The notes beneath the pieces were generated by a model that saw only the letters and a program-made list of their open reading frames with translations, was not told where the DNA came from and searched no databases. A DNA stretch of 28,269 bases from a bacterium (GTDB lineage: Bacteria; Ratteibacteria; UBA8468; B48-G9; JAFGKM01), in NCBI GenBank assembly GCA_035371905.1, contig DAORXQ010000016.1, forward strand, positions 1 through 28,269. Direction: 5' to 3'. The position numbers and the translations under genes are program-made. This document shows positions 15,960-21,929 of this stretch, one piece after another. The stretch's first letter is position 1, and each line of letters opens with the position of its first letter.

Positions 15960-16298
15960 ATGAAAAAAAATGTTTTAATTTCTGCAATTTCTGTAATAAT
16001 AGTTTTGGTTTTTATTTCAGGTTGTGGTAAGAAAAAAGAGGAAGAACTTACTCCTTTAAATGCTCCTTTAAAGTATGGAGAAGTAATGAGTAAGACCATG
16101 AAAAAGGCAAAGGCAATGGATGGTGTTATTTATTTGAAAAATAAAATTAATACTTTTCAGATTCAGGAAGGAAGATATCCTTATTCTCTTGATGAACTTG
16201 TTGAAAAAGGATATATTAAAAAAGAGGAAATGCCAAAACCACCTGAAGGAATGAAGTTTGTTTACAATCCTAAAACAGGAGAAATAACGGTTAAATAA
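15960..16298 (+). CDS. Small lipoprotein with pseudopilin-like C-terminal segment
   Basis: This 112-residue protein begins with a lipoprotein signal peptide (residues 1-22) ending in a lipobox FISGC, so Cys22 should be acylated and the protein held in a membrane. The linker KKKEEELTPLN is charged. Residues about 60-110 (INTFQIQEGRYPYSLDELV, then KGYIKKEEMPKPPEGMKFVY and NPKTGEI) resemble the C-terminal globular part of GspG-type major pseudopilins, where a short hydrophilic segment with YP and L-xx-L is typical. It lacks the FTLIE prepilin start. GGGGGGTGG acts as Shine-Dalgarno. The nitroreductase gene starts 12 bases downstream. Function unknown. It may be an accessory of the pilus/secretion system. 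Confidence 0.75.
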   Translation: MKKNVLISAISVIIVLVFISGCGKKKEEELTPLNAPLKYGEVMSKTMKKAKAMDGVIYLKNKINTFQIQEGRYPYSLDELVEKGYIKKEEMPKPPEGMKFVYNPKTGEITVK

Positions 16299-16310
16299 AA
16301 GGAGGAAGGT

Positions 16311-16844
16311 ATGGAATTTTATGAAGTTATTAAAACAAGAAGGAGTGTGAGAAACTATAAAAAAGATTCCATTCCCGATGATGTCTTAAAAAGAGTTTTA
16401 AATGCAGCAAGAATAGCGCCCAGTGGGAATAATAGACAGCCATGGAAATTTATTATTATAAAGGACCGTAAGATAAAAGAAAAAATGATTGCCCTTTGCG
16501 ATGGACAGGAATTTGTTGCTGAATCTCCTGTTTTAATAGTTGCCTGTGGTAAAAATATTCATTATAATAGAGGTAGATGGATGGGTGATTACAGTGTTAT
16601 CGTTGATGTGGCAATTGCTGTTGACCATCTTACACTTGCAGCAAGAGCAGAAGGACTTGGTACATGCTGGATTGGTTCTTTTGACAATGAAGGGATAAAA
16701 AAATTTCTTGGAATTCCGGAGGATGTAAATGTTGTCGCTCTGACACCTTTAGGATATCCGGAAAATCCAAATGTTTTTAAAGAAACAAAAAACAGAAAAA
16801 GTTTAGAAGAAATAATATGTTATGATAAATGGGAGGAAAAATAG
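16311..16844 (+). CDS. Nitroreductase-family flavoprotein
   Basis: This 177-residue protein is of the FMN-dependent nitroreductase fold. It opens FYEVIKTRRSVRNYKKD, the usual FMN-binding RRSVR start. It continues with NAARIAPSGNNRQPWKFII and GLGTCWIGSFDNEGIKKFLGIPED and ends ALTPLGYPE. The family forms homodimers that reduce nitro groups, quinones or flavins with NAD(P)H. The substrate cannot be deduced. It has a strong Shine-Dalgarno (AAAGGAGGAAGG) and overlaps the start of the AsmA-like gene by 16 bases. Confidence 0.9.
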   Translation: MEFYEVIKTRRSVRNYKKDSIPDDVLKRVLNAARIAPSGNNRQPWKFIIIKDRKIKEKMIALCDGQEFVAESPVLIVACGKNIHYNRGRWMGDYSVIVDVAIAVDHLTLAARAEGLGTCWIGSFDNEGIKKFLGIPEDVNVVALTPLGYPENPNVFKETKNRKSLEEIICYDKWEEK

Positions 16845-17740
16845 AAAGGAAAAAATTTAAGAAGATAAAATACTTTATTATTCCATTTTTAATAATATTG
16901 TTTTTCATTTTCTCTTTCATAGTTTTTAAAATTAATCTGATAAAAAATATAAATCTCACTGAAAAATGGAAGATAAAAGATATAAATTTTTCATCAGGAG
17001 AAATAAATTTAAAAGACCTTACCTATAAAGAAACATGGATTTCTGTCAGGATGGACGAAGTGAAATTAAAACCATCCTTTATAAAAAATGCTTTTGCTTT
17101 TGAAGGTCCTGGAGAAATCCTGTCTGATTTTGAAAAGAAAAAAGTAAATGTTGAAGGAAAGATAAAAGGAAATGTCGTTAATGGGAATGTAAATATTACA
17201 ACATCAAGAATTGAAATAGAAGGTATTGGTAATTTAAAATTTTCTGGATTTCTTTCAAACTGGGGAAAGGAAAAATTTGAAGGAGTTATTGAACTCAACG
17301 GAGTGAGGGTTAAAGAAATTCTGGAAATGACAAAATACAAAATACCTTTTGACGGTAAAATATATGGAAAGGTTTTTATTGAAAAGGAAAAAGAAAAAAT
17401 AAAAGAAATCAAATTTAATCTTGATATAAAAGAAATTTCTCAGGCAAACTATCAGAGCCAATTTAATTTATATGTCAAGGGGAAATATTTACCTTTAGAA
17501 AAAAAAGGACTGTTAGAAGAGGGTGTTCTTAAAAATGAAAAAGGAGAACAACTTGTATTCAGTGGTTTTATTTCTGAAAATGAGTTTGAATTTATTTTTG
17601 ATACAAAAGAATTTTCGCTTGATGAATTTTTGAAACTACTTCCTGAAGAAATAATAAAAAAATATAATCTTAAAATGGAGGGTTCTAAATTCTCTTCAAA
17701 TAAATTTGTGTTAAACTTTTTAAAAAAAAATTTATTTTGA
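16829..17740 (+). CDS. AsmA/YdbH-like envelope protein, N-terminal part (frameshifted)
   Basis: The 303-residue 5' half has a basic N-terminus, one membrane helix (about 13-33, YFIIPFLIILFFIFSFIVFK) and long repeating beta-strand stretches such as INFSSGEINLKDLTYKETW and VEGKIKGNVVNGNVNI. This is the style of AsmA-like/YdbH/TamB bridge-type proteins that span the periplasm and help lipid movement. The frame ends at TGA 17738-17740 just after a run of nine A (17722-17730). In the next frame the same protein style continues without a break to 18443. Removing one A would give one 537-residue protein. The ATG lies inside the nitroreductase 3' end without a clear Shine-Dalgarno and is probably coupled. 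Family assignment is by pattern only. Confidence 0.7.
   Translation: MGGKIERKKFKKIKYFIIPFLIILFFIFSFIVFKINLIKNINLTEKWKIKDINFSSGEINLKDLTYKETWISVRMDEVKLKPSFIKNAFAFEGPGEILSDFEKKKVNVEGKIKGNVVNGNVNITTSRIEIEGIGNLKFSGFLSNWGKEKFEGVIELNGVRVKEILEMTKYKIPFDGKIYGKVFIEKEKEKIKEIKFNLDIKEISQANYQSQFNLYVKGKYLPLEKKGLLEEGVLKNEKGEQLVFSGFISENEFEFIFDTKEFSLDEFLKLLPEEIIKKYNLKMEGSKFSSNKFVLNFLKKNLF
17722..17730 (+). other. A9 tract at the frame change in the AsmA-like gene
   Basis: Nine consecutive A occur where the reading frame must move forward by one base. Frame 0 is open from 17724 onward, straight after a TAA at 17721-17723, so the shift has to occur within or just after this tract. Causes could be an assembly or sequencing indel, a real mutation, or transcriptional slippage that restores the frame. 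Confidence 0.7.
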
Positions 17741-17840
17741 CGGAGAATCTCTGTTCATTTCAAAAATTTTTTCTTTCAAAGATATAAAATTTACAAATCT
17801 TAAATTTAAAACACCTGAGAATTTTTTTTCCTGTGAAAAT

Positions 17841-18443
17841 ATGAATTATGGAAAACTTATAATTGAAAACATTAATGGTAAATTTAATAAAGATTTAGAG
17901 GGAGATATAAAATTTTCTTTTTATAAAGGGAAAGGGAACATTGATATTAAAAATAAAGATTTTTCTTATATAAATGGTAAACTTTTTATTGAAAATTTAA
18001 ACTTAAAAAAACTTGCTTATTCTTTTAATGAAAAAATTGTATTTGAAGGGTTAATGAATATCAATGGAGAATTTAATATAGGCAAAGGAAAATTTGAAAT
18101 TGATGTAACTTTTAATTCAGTGAAAAAAAGAGGTATTAAACAATTTATGAATTTTGGAGCAATTGAACTCATTGCCTCTTTAAGTGGAGGTAATCCAATC
18201 AGAATGGCTGGAAGTTCAAACTTTTATTATAAAGATATAAAGGGAAGGATTTCAATAAAGGATAATCGTTTTACAATTGAAGGACTTCTTGGAGAAAAAA
18301 ACGGGAATCAGTATTTAATTACAAAACCTTTTTTACTTCCAGGAATTAATATCCTTATAAATAAAAAAAGCAATACAATAGAAATTCATGAACTTATAAA
18401 CAGAGTCAACCTTGCAATAGAAAGAATAAGAGAAAAAGATTGA
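17841..18443 (+). CDS. AsmA/YdbH-like envelope protein, C-terminal part (frameshifted)
   Basis: From the first ATG this frame gives 200 residues. The same frame is open back to 17724 and reads FDGESLFISKIF, FKDIKFTNLKFKTPENFF up to that ATG, so the ATG is internal and has no Shine-Dalgarno. The C-terminal block (FNSVKKRGIKQFMNFGAIEL, ASLSGGNPIRMAGSSNFYYKD, LITKPFLLPGINILI) looks like the conserved end of AsmA-like/YdbH-type proteins. It is probably the rest of the gene starting at 16829. Its stop is one base from the nadE stop on the other strand. Whether a working protein is made depends on whether the A9 shift is real. Confidence 0.65.
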   Translation: MNYGKLIIENINGKFNKDLEGDIKFSFYKGKGNIDIKNKDFSYINGKLFIENLNLKKLAYSFNEKIVFEGLMNINGEFNIGKGKFEIDVTFNSVKKRGIKQFMNFGAIELIASLSGGNPIRMAGSSNFYYKDIKGRISIKDNRFTIEGLLGEKNGNQYLITKPFLLPGINILINKKSNTIEIHELINRVNLAIERIREKD

Positions 18444-18444
18444 T

Positions 18445-19245
18445 TTATGAGTATTTAATTTCGTCTGGTATCTTTGCAATTTTTGGTGCTTTTCTTTTAA
18501 ATTCAGTTTTTTTGACCTTTTCAATAACTTTATTTATAATTTCAGGACTTAAATTTTTAATCTGACCTGTAATTTCCTCAACCTTCATATTTTTTTCAAC
18601 ATAATAGTAAAGAATTATATCTGCATCCTGATAAGTAAAACCGAGTTCTTCTTCATCTGTCTGTCCTTCCCACAATTCAGCACTTGGCTTTTTTTTCAAT
18701 ATTTCTTCTGGAATTCCGAGAAATTGAGCGAGTTGATAAATTTCTGTTTTAAAAAGGTCTCCGAGTGGATTTATAAGCCATGCAAGGTCTCCAAAAAGAG
18801 TTCCATAACCAAGATATATTTCACTTTTATTACTTGACCCGACAACGATACCATCAAAATGGGAAGATAAATCGTAAAGTATGCTCATTCTTTCTCTTGA
18901 AATTTTGTTTCCTATTCTTATTCTGTCTGCCTGAGGGAAATTTTTGAAATAATAGTCAATCTGAGGTGTTACATTAAATCGTAAATATCTTATTCCAAGA
19001 GTTCTTCCCACCATATAGGCATGGTCAACAGAAATTTTTGGTGTATTTTTGTAGGGTAAAATTATTCCATAGGTATTATTTCTTCCAAAAGCCATTTTAC
19101 ACAAATATCCCACAACAGTAGAATCAACTCCACCAGACATGCCAAAAACTGCTACTCCCTTATTTGCTTTTTTAAATTCATCTCTTAAAAATTCAACAAG
19201 AAAATCCCTCACTCTTTCAGGATTAATTTTAAGTATTTCTTTCAT
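18445..19245 (-). CDS. nadE: NH3-dependent NAD+ synthetase
   Basis: This 266-residue enzyme makes NAD from deamido-NAD and ammonia in the last step of NAD synthesis. It has the PP-loop SGGVDST at residues 37-43 in AVFGMSGGVDSTVVGYL. It also has VVGSSNKSEIYLGYGTLFGD, LINPLGDLFKTEIYQLA and PSAELWEGQTDEEELGF. There is no glutaminase domain, so it uses free ammonia or a partner. I chose ATG 19245 because AGGAGG (19257-19252) precedes it. A longer frame to 19341 only translates the tRNA-Glu gene (SHQVRVRIPLGL). It is probably transcribed together with the upstream tRNA. Confidence 0.95.
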   Translation of the reverse strand: MKEILKINPERVRDFLVEFLRDEFKKANKGVAVFGMSGGVDSTVVGYLCKMAFGRNNTYGIILPYKNTPKISVDHAYMVGRTLGIRYLRFNVTPQIDYYFKNFPQADRIRIGNKISRERMSILYDLSSHFDGIVVGSSNKSEIYLGYGTLFGDLAWLINPLGDLFKTEIYQLAQFLGIPEEILKKKPSAELWEGQTDEEELGFTYQDADIILYYYVEKNMKVEEITGQIKNLSPEIINKVIEKVKKTEFKRKAPKIAKIPDEIKYS

Positions 19246-19251
19246 AATTCG

Positions 19252-19257
19252 CCTCCT
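19252..19257 (-). promoter_or_regulatory. Shine-Dalgarno AGGAGG that fixes the nadE start at 19245
   Basis: AGGAGG with 6-base spacing to ATG 19245 separates nadE from the in-frame extension through the tRNA gene. Confidence 0.75.
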
Positions 19258-19296
19258 TTTTCTGAATAATTTCCGGTTATCCAGAAGTTGTTTTTT

Positions 19297-19368
19297 TAGC
19301 CCCAACGGGATTCGAACCCGTACCTGATGGCTGAGAACCACCTGTCCTTACCATTAGACGATGGGGCC
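19297..19368 (-). tRNA. tRNA-Glu (anticodon CUC)
   Basis: On the - strand the 72-base cloverleaf folds completely: acceptor GGCCCCA/TGGGGCT, D-arm GTCT/GGAC, anticodon stem GGTGG/CCATC with loop TTCTCAG, a 4-base variable loop AGGT, and T-arm ACGGG-TTCGAAT-CCCGT. Loop positions 34-36 are CTC, reading GAG. The discriminator is A and CCA is not encoded (AAAAAA follows). In this A+T-rich genome GAA is the common Glu codon, so a second tRNA-Glu(UUC) is expected elsewhere. nadE lies 51 bases downstream. Confidence 0.93.
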
Positions 19369-19396
19369 ATATAATCTAATTCCATATAATCTAATT
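19367..19396. repeat. Tandem 15-base direct repeat between tRNA-Glu and the PHP-like gene
   Basis: CCATATAATCTAATT occurs twice in tandem (19367-19381 and 19382-19396). The first copy includes the last two bases of the tRNA 5' end. Each unit has TATAAT on the + strand and GATTAT on the - strand, so the copies may act as -10 elements for the tRNA or arise from slippage duplication. Confidence 0.7.
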
Positions 19397-19397
19397 A

Positions 19398-19406
19398 TGG
19401 TATAAT
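19398..19406 (+). promoter_or_regulatory. Extended -10 promoter of the PHP-like gene (leaderless)
   Basis: TGG directly before TATAAT (19401-19406) makes an extended -10. No -35 is seen. The expected start near 19413 is within two bases of ATG 19415, and there is no Shine-Dalgarno, so the transcript is probably leaderless. Confidence 0.55.
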
Positions 19407-19414
19407 ACAATTAA

Positions 19415-20467
19415 ATGAGCCAAAAGTCAATATATAATGAGGTTGTTGGAGTTATTCATGTGCATTTTCCTAAAAGAAGAGTAAAAGAATATATTAAAAT
19501 AATTTCAGAAGATGGGAAAAAAGCAAAACTTGATTTTATTATTCTTACCTCTCACACTCCTTTAAAGGGAAAAGAAAAATATAAGGAATTATTTGAAATT
19601 GATGGATACTATAATGATATTCTAATTATTCATGCTGAAGAGGTGGATGAAAAGAAAAAAAACCATTTTATACTTATTGGGAATAAAAAATGGACAAAAG
19701 AAGAAGAAATTGAAAATGTCCTTAAAGAAAATGAAAAATTCATAAAACTAATTGTTCATCCTTATGGAAAACATCGTCTTTTTTTTGTTAAAAAGGATTA
19801 TAAATGGGAAAAATGGGACTCTGTTTTTCATGGAATTGAAATATGGTCATCTCTTTTTGATTGGGCAGATAAAACAAGAATTTACAATATTCCTTTAAGA
19901 TACTTAAATTTCCCTTTTAATATTGATGTTCCTGCTGAAAAAATTTTAAAAAAATGGGATGAATTAAATATGAAAAAGAAAACTTCTGGTTTTGCAGGTC
20001 TTGATATTCATTCTTTACCTTTTTATTTTAAAATTCTTGATTTCAAAAAAAATTTTTCATATAAAAATGTTTTCAGAACACTGAGAAACCACATATATTT
20101 AAGAGAAAAACTTTCTGGAAATTTAGAGGAAGATAAGGTAAAAATATTAACTTCAATAAAGAATGGTAATTTATTTTTTGCTAATGATTACATACAGAAT
20201 AGTTCCAACTTTTATTTTGGTGAAAAAGATGGAAAGTATATATGCGGAGAAGAAGGAAAAGTCAATGATATAATATTGATAAAAAATCCTGTTAAAGCAA
20301 AGACAAAATTGATAAGAAATGGTAAAGTAATTATGGAAGGGATAATTGAAAGAGAAGAGATTAAGATTGAAAAAGAAGGAAATTATAGAGTTGAAGTTTT
20401 TCTTGATAACAGAAACTGGATTTTTTCAAACAACATATATATAACACCGGCCTCATCCCACCTTTAA
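19415..20467 (+). CDS. PHP-like metal-dependent phosphoesterase-type protein
   Basis: This 350-residue protein has the scattered histidines of the PHP superfamily. GVIHVHFPKRR near residue 12 is the first metal motif. ILTSHTPL near 44, HAEEVDEKKKNHFILIG near 72-88, HPYGKH near 110 and GLDIHSLPF near 190 follow. This resembles the CehA/McbA-like PHP group. About 110 C-terminal residues form a beta-rich tail (LIRNGKVIMEGIIEREEIKI, YRVEVFLDN) like the carbohydrate-binding-style tails of that group. The last residues (SSHL) are encoded by a palindrome at 20457-20473, so the true end may have been altered. Substrate unknown. No signal peptide is seen. Confidence 0.65.
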   Translation: MSQKSIYNEVVGVIHVHFPKRRVKEYIKIISEDGKKAKLDFIILTSHTPLKGKEKYKELFEIDGYYNDILIIHAEEVDEKKKNHFILIGNKKWTKEEEIENVLKENEKFIKLIVHPYGKHRLFFVKKDYKWEKWDSVFHGIEIWSSLFDWADKTRIYNIPLRYLNFPFNIDVPAEKILKKWDELNMKKKTSGFAGLDIHSLPFYFKILDFKKNFSYKNVFRTLRNHIYLREKLSGNLEEDKVKILTSIKNGNLFFANDYIQNSSNFYFGEKDGKYICGEEGKVNDIILIKNPVKAKTKLIRNGKVIMEGIIEREEIKIEKEGNYRVEVFLDNRNWIFSNNIYITPASSHL

Positions 20468-20473
20468 GGTGGG
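20457..20473. repeat. Perfect 17-base palindrome at the end of the PHP-like gene
   Basis: CCCACCTTTAAGGTGGG has 8-base arms and spans the stop codon (20465-20467). GGAAGGTGG follows, partly repeating the right arm. No T run follows, so it is not a standard terminator. Confidence 0.55.
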
Positions 20474-20536
20474 AAGGTGGAATTGTTGATAATCAAGGGT
20501 TTTGAATGCCGTTTTTTAAAAATTAAGAAAAGATGA

Positions 20537-20542
20537 TATAAT
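20537..20542 (+). promoter_or_regulatory. -10 element for the YHS/exonuclease-WYL genes
   Basis: TATAAT lies in GATGATATAATATAT, about 32 bases before ATG 20575. No good -35 is seen at the usual spacing. The gap 20468-20574 otherwise holds only the palindrome and the Shine-Dalgarno. Confidence 0.4.
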
Positions 20543-20574
20543 ATATAAAATTTATGGTCTAATAGGAGTGAAAA

Positions 20575-20736
20575 ATGGGAAAGAAAAAATATAAAGATAC
20601 TGTTTGCAGGAAATGGCTTACAAAAGAAACAAAAAATGTAGTGGAAAAAGATGGAAAGATATATTATTTCTGCAGTCCTTCCTGTAAAGAAAAATTTGAA
20701 AAAGACCCTGAAAAATATTTAAAACTTGTTGGATAA
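20575..20736 (+). CDS. Small YHS-domain protein (53 aa)
   Basis: This short frame runs from ATG 20575 to TAA 20734-20736. The protein has the YHS pattern: an early cysteine (YKDTVCRKWL), a beta hairpin KDGKIYYFCSPSCKEKF and a terminal FEKDPEKYLKL. YYFCSPSCKEKF and DPEKYL are nearly the family consensus, while the usual DPVCGM is DTVCRKW. YHS domains bind metals such as Cu or heavy metals in transporters and other proteins. Here the domain is alone, with a good Shine-Dalgarno (ATAGGAGTG). Its stop overlaps the start of the exonuclease-WYL gene by one base (TAATG), so the two are translationally coupled. Function unknown. Confidence 0.85.
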   Translation: MGKKKYKDTVCRKWLTKETKNVVEKDGKIYYFCSPSCKEKFEKDPEKYLKLVG

Positions 20737-21575
20737 TGAAGATTAAAATAAATGATTTGATTGTACTTGACATTGAAACAACAGGACTTAATCCTGATAA
20801 AGATAGAATTTGTGAAGTTTCTTTTTTAAAAATAAAAAAAGATAATCTAATTGAAAATTTTACCACTTTGATAAATCCAGAAATAAAAATACCTGAAAGT
20901 GTTTCCTTAATAAGTGGAATAAAGGATGTAGATGTTGAAAATGCTCCTAAATTTAAAGAAATTGTTGAAAAAATTAGAAATTTTATAAATGGAGAAATTT
21001 TATTATGTCATAATGCAAGTTTTGATATATCATTTTTAAAAAAGGAATTTGAAAGAGTAGGATATCAATTTCCAGAAGTAAAGATTATTGATACATATTT
21101 AATCGCAAAGAATTTTTTTTCCTTCAGAAAAAATTCCCTTCATTATCTTTCACAATTTTATAAGTTAAAAAGAATATCAGAGCATAGAGCAGAAGATGAT
21201 GCAAAAGCAACATTTGAAATTTTTAAAATTTTTTGTAGAGAAATTGAGAAAAGATACAGGCCCAATTCATTAAATTTACTTTTTCTGTTCAGATATCAGA
21301 AAAAATTTTTTTACAGAAGAATAATATTTGACATAAATCAGATTGAGAATAAAATATATCCTGATAGAATTATTTTAGAAGATATTTTAAAAGCGTTGAG
21401 TGAAAAAAAAGAGATTTTAATAAGGTATATGAATTTTAAAAAAGAAATTACAGAAAGGAAAATTTTACCTCTTGAAATTATAGATGAAAATGGAGTAAAA
21501 TATTTGAAAGCATTCTGTCAGTTGAAAAAAGAAGAAAGAAAATTTAGAATTGACAGAATAAAAAAAATTATGTAA
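20736..21575 (+). CDS. DEDDh 3'-5' exonuclease fused to a C-terminal WYL-like domain
   Basis: This protein has 279 residues. Residues 7-170 form a DnaQ-type exonuclease. Exo I is VLDIETTGLNPDKDRI with Asp12 and Glu14. Exo II is CHNASFDISFLKKEF with Asp97. Exo III is SEHRAEDDAKATFEIF with His150 and Asp155. All DEDDh catalytic residues are present, so it should degrade DNA or RNA from the 3' end using two metal ions. Residues about 214-279 (KKEILIRYMNFKK, ILPLEII, VKYLKAFCQLKKEERKFRIDRI) match the WYL-domain pattern, a ligand- or nucleic-acid-sensing module found mostly in regulators and defence proteins. The YHS gene overlaps its start. It could be a proofreading-like epsilon variant or a regulated nuclease. 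The fusion is the notable point. Confidence 0.85.
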   Translation: MKIKINDLIVLDIETTGLNPDKDRICEVSFLKIKKDNLIENFTTLINPEIKIPESVSLISGIKDVDVENAPKFKEIVEKIRNFINGEILLCHNASFDISFLKKEFERVGYQFPEVKIIDTYLIAKNFFSFRKNSLHYLSQFYKLKRISEHRAEDDAKATFEIFKIFCREIEKRYRPNSLNLLFLFRYQKKFFYRRIIFDINQIENKIYPDRIILEDILKALSEKKEILIRYMNFKKEITERKILPLEIIDENGVKYLKAFCQLKKEERKFRIDRIKKIM

Positions 21576-21595
21576 AATAATAAAAGTTAAAGGAG

Positions 21596-21636
21596 GATTT
21601 TAGGGAAGGAGTTTTTAAATTCCAATCCGTAAAATC
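21596..21636 (+). promoter_or_regulatory. Hairpin 1 in the cold-shock gene leader
   Basis: GATTTTA (21596-21602) pairs with TAAAATC (21630-21636), and inside GGAA (21604-21607) pairs with TTCC (21620-21623). An AGGAGG at 21591-21596 precedes it with no start codon to use. Confidence 0.4.
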
Positions 21637-21649
21637 TAAAAAAAATTAC

Positions 21650-21683
21650 CCCGGAGATTTAAAATTATTTTAAATTTTCTGGG
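21650..21683 (+). promoter_or_regulatory. Hairpin 2 in the cold-shock gene leader, next to the Shine-Dalgarno
   Basis: CCC and GGAGATTTAA on the left pair with TTAAATTTTC and GGG on the right, with one mismatch and G-T pairs. The stem ends 7 bases before AGGAGG (21691-21696). It could be a temperature-sensitive leader or an attenuator for the upstream genes. It has no T run, so a plain terminator is unlikely. Confidence 0.45.
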
Positions 21684-21705
21684 ATGAGAAAGGAGGGAAG
21701 AAAGA

Positions 21706-21912
21706 GTGGCAAAAGAAAAAGGAAAAGTAAAATGGTTTAATAACAAGAAGGGGTTCGGCTTCATTGAGAGAGAGAATGGAGAAGATGTATTTGTCCATTA
21801 CAGTTCAATTGTAGGTCAGGGTTATAAAACCCTTAATGAAGGTGATGCAGTTGAATTTGAAGTTGTAAAAAGAGATAAAGGTCTTCAGGCAGTTAATGTT
21901 GTGAAAATATAA
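21706..21912 (+). CDS. csp: Cold-shock-domain protein (CspA family)
   Basis: This 68-residue OB-fold protein has both RNA-binding motifs, [13 protein letters not shown] and DVFVHYSSI. It continues with the family sequence [24 protein letters not shown]. It binds single-stranded RNA/DNA as an RNA chaperone. The start is GTG 21706, with AAAGGAGGG at good spacing; the ATG at 21684 is out of frame. The 130-base leader holds two hairpins. A TPR gene follows 17 bases downstream with a weak Shine-Dalgarno, so read-through is likely. Confidence 0.94.
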   Translation: MAKEKGKVKWFNNKKGFGFIERENGEDVFVHYSSIVGQGYKTLNEGDAVEFEVVKRDKGLQAVNVVKI

Positions 21913-21929
21913 TATAAAAAGAGTCCTGA

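Noticed and set aside
17023..17412. - strand frame of 129 codons within the AsmA-like gene
   Set aside because: Antisense shadow with Phe/Ser/Ile-rich composition. The + strand reading has a coherent beta-rich protein pattern.
19271..19286. Hairpin TTCTGG/CCGGAA between tRNA-Glu and nadE as a terminator
   Set aside because: The stem is only six pairs and no T run follows on the - strand. It may be a processing structure.
19246..19341. N-terminal extension of nadE by 32 codons
   Set aside because: It translates the tRNA-Glu sequence in frame. The AGGAGG before 19245 gives the proper start.
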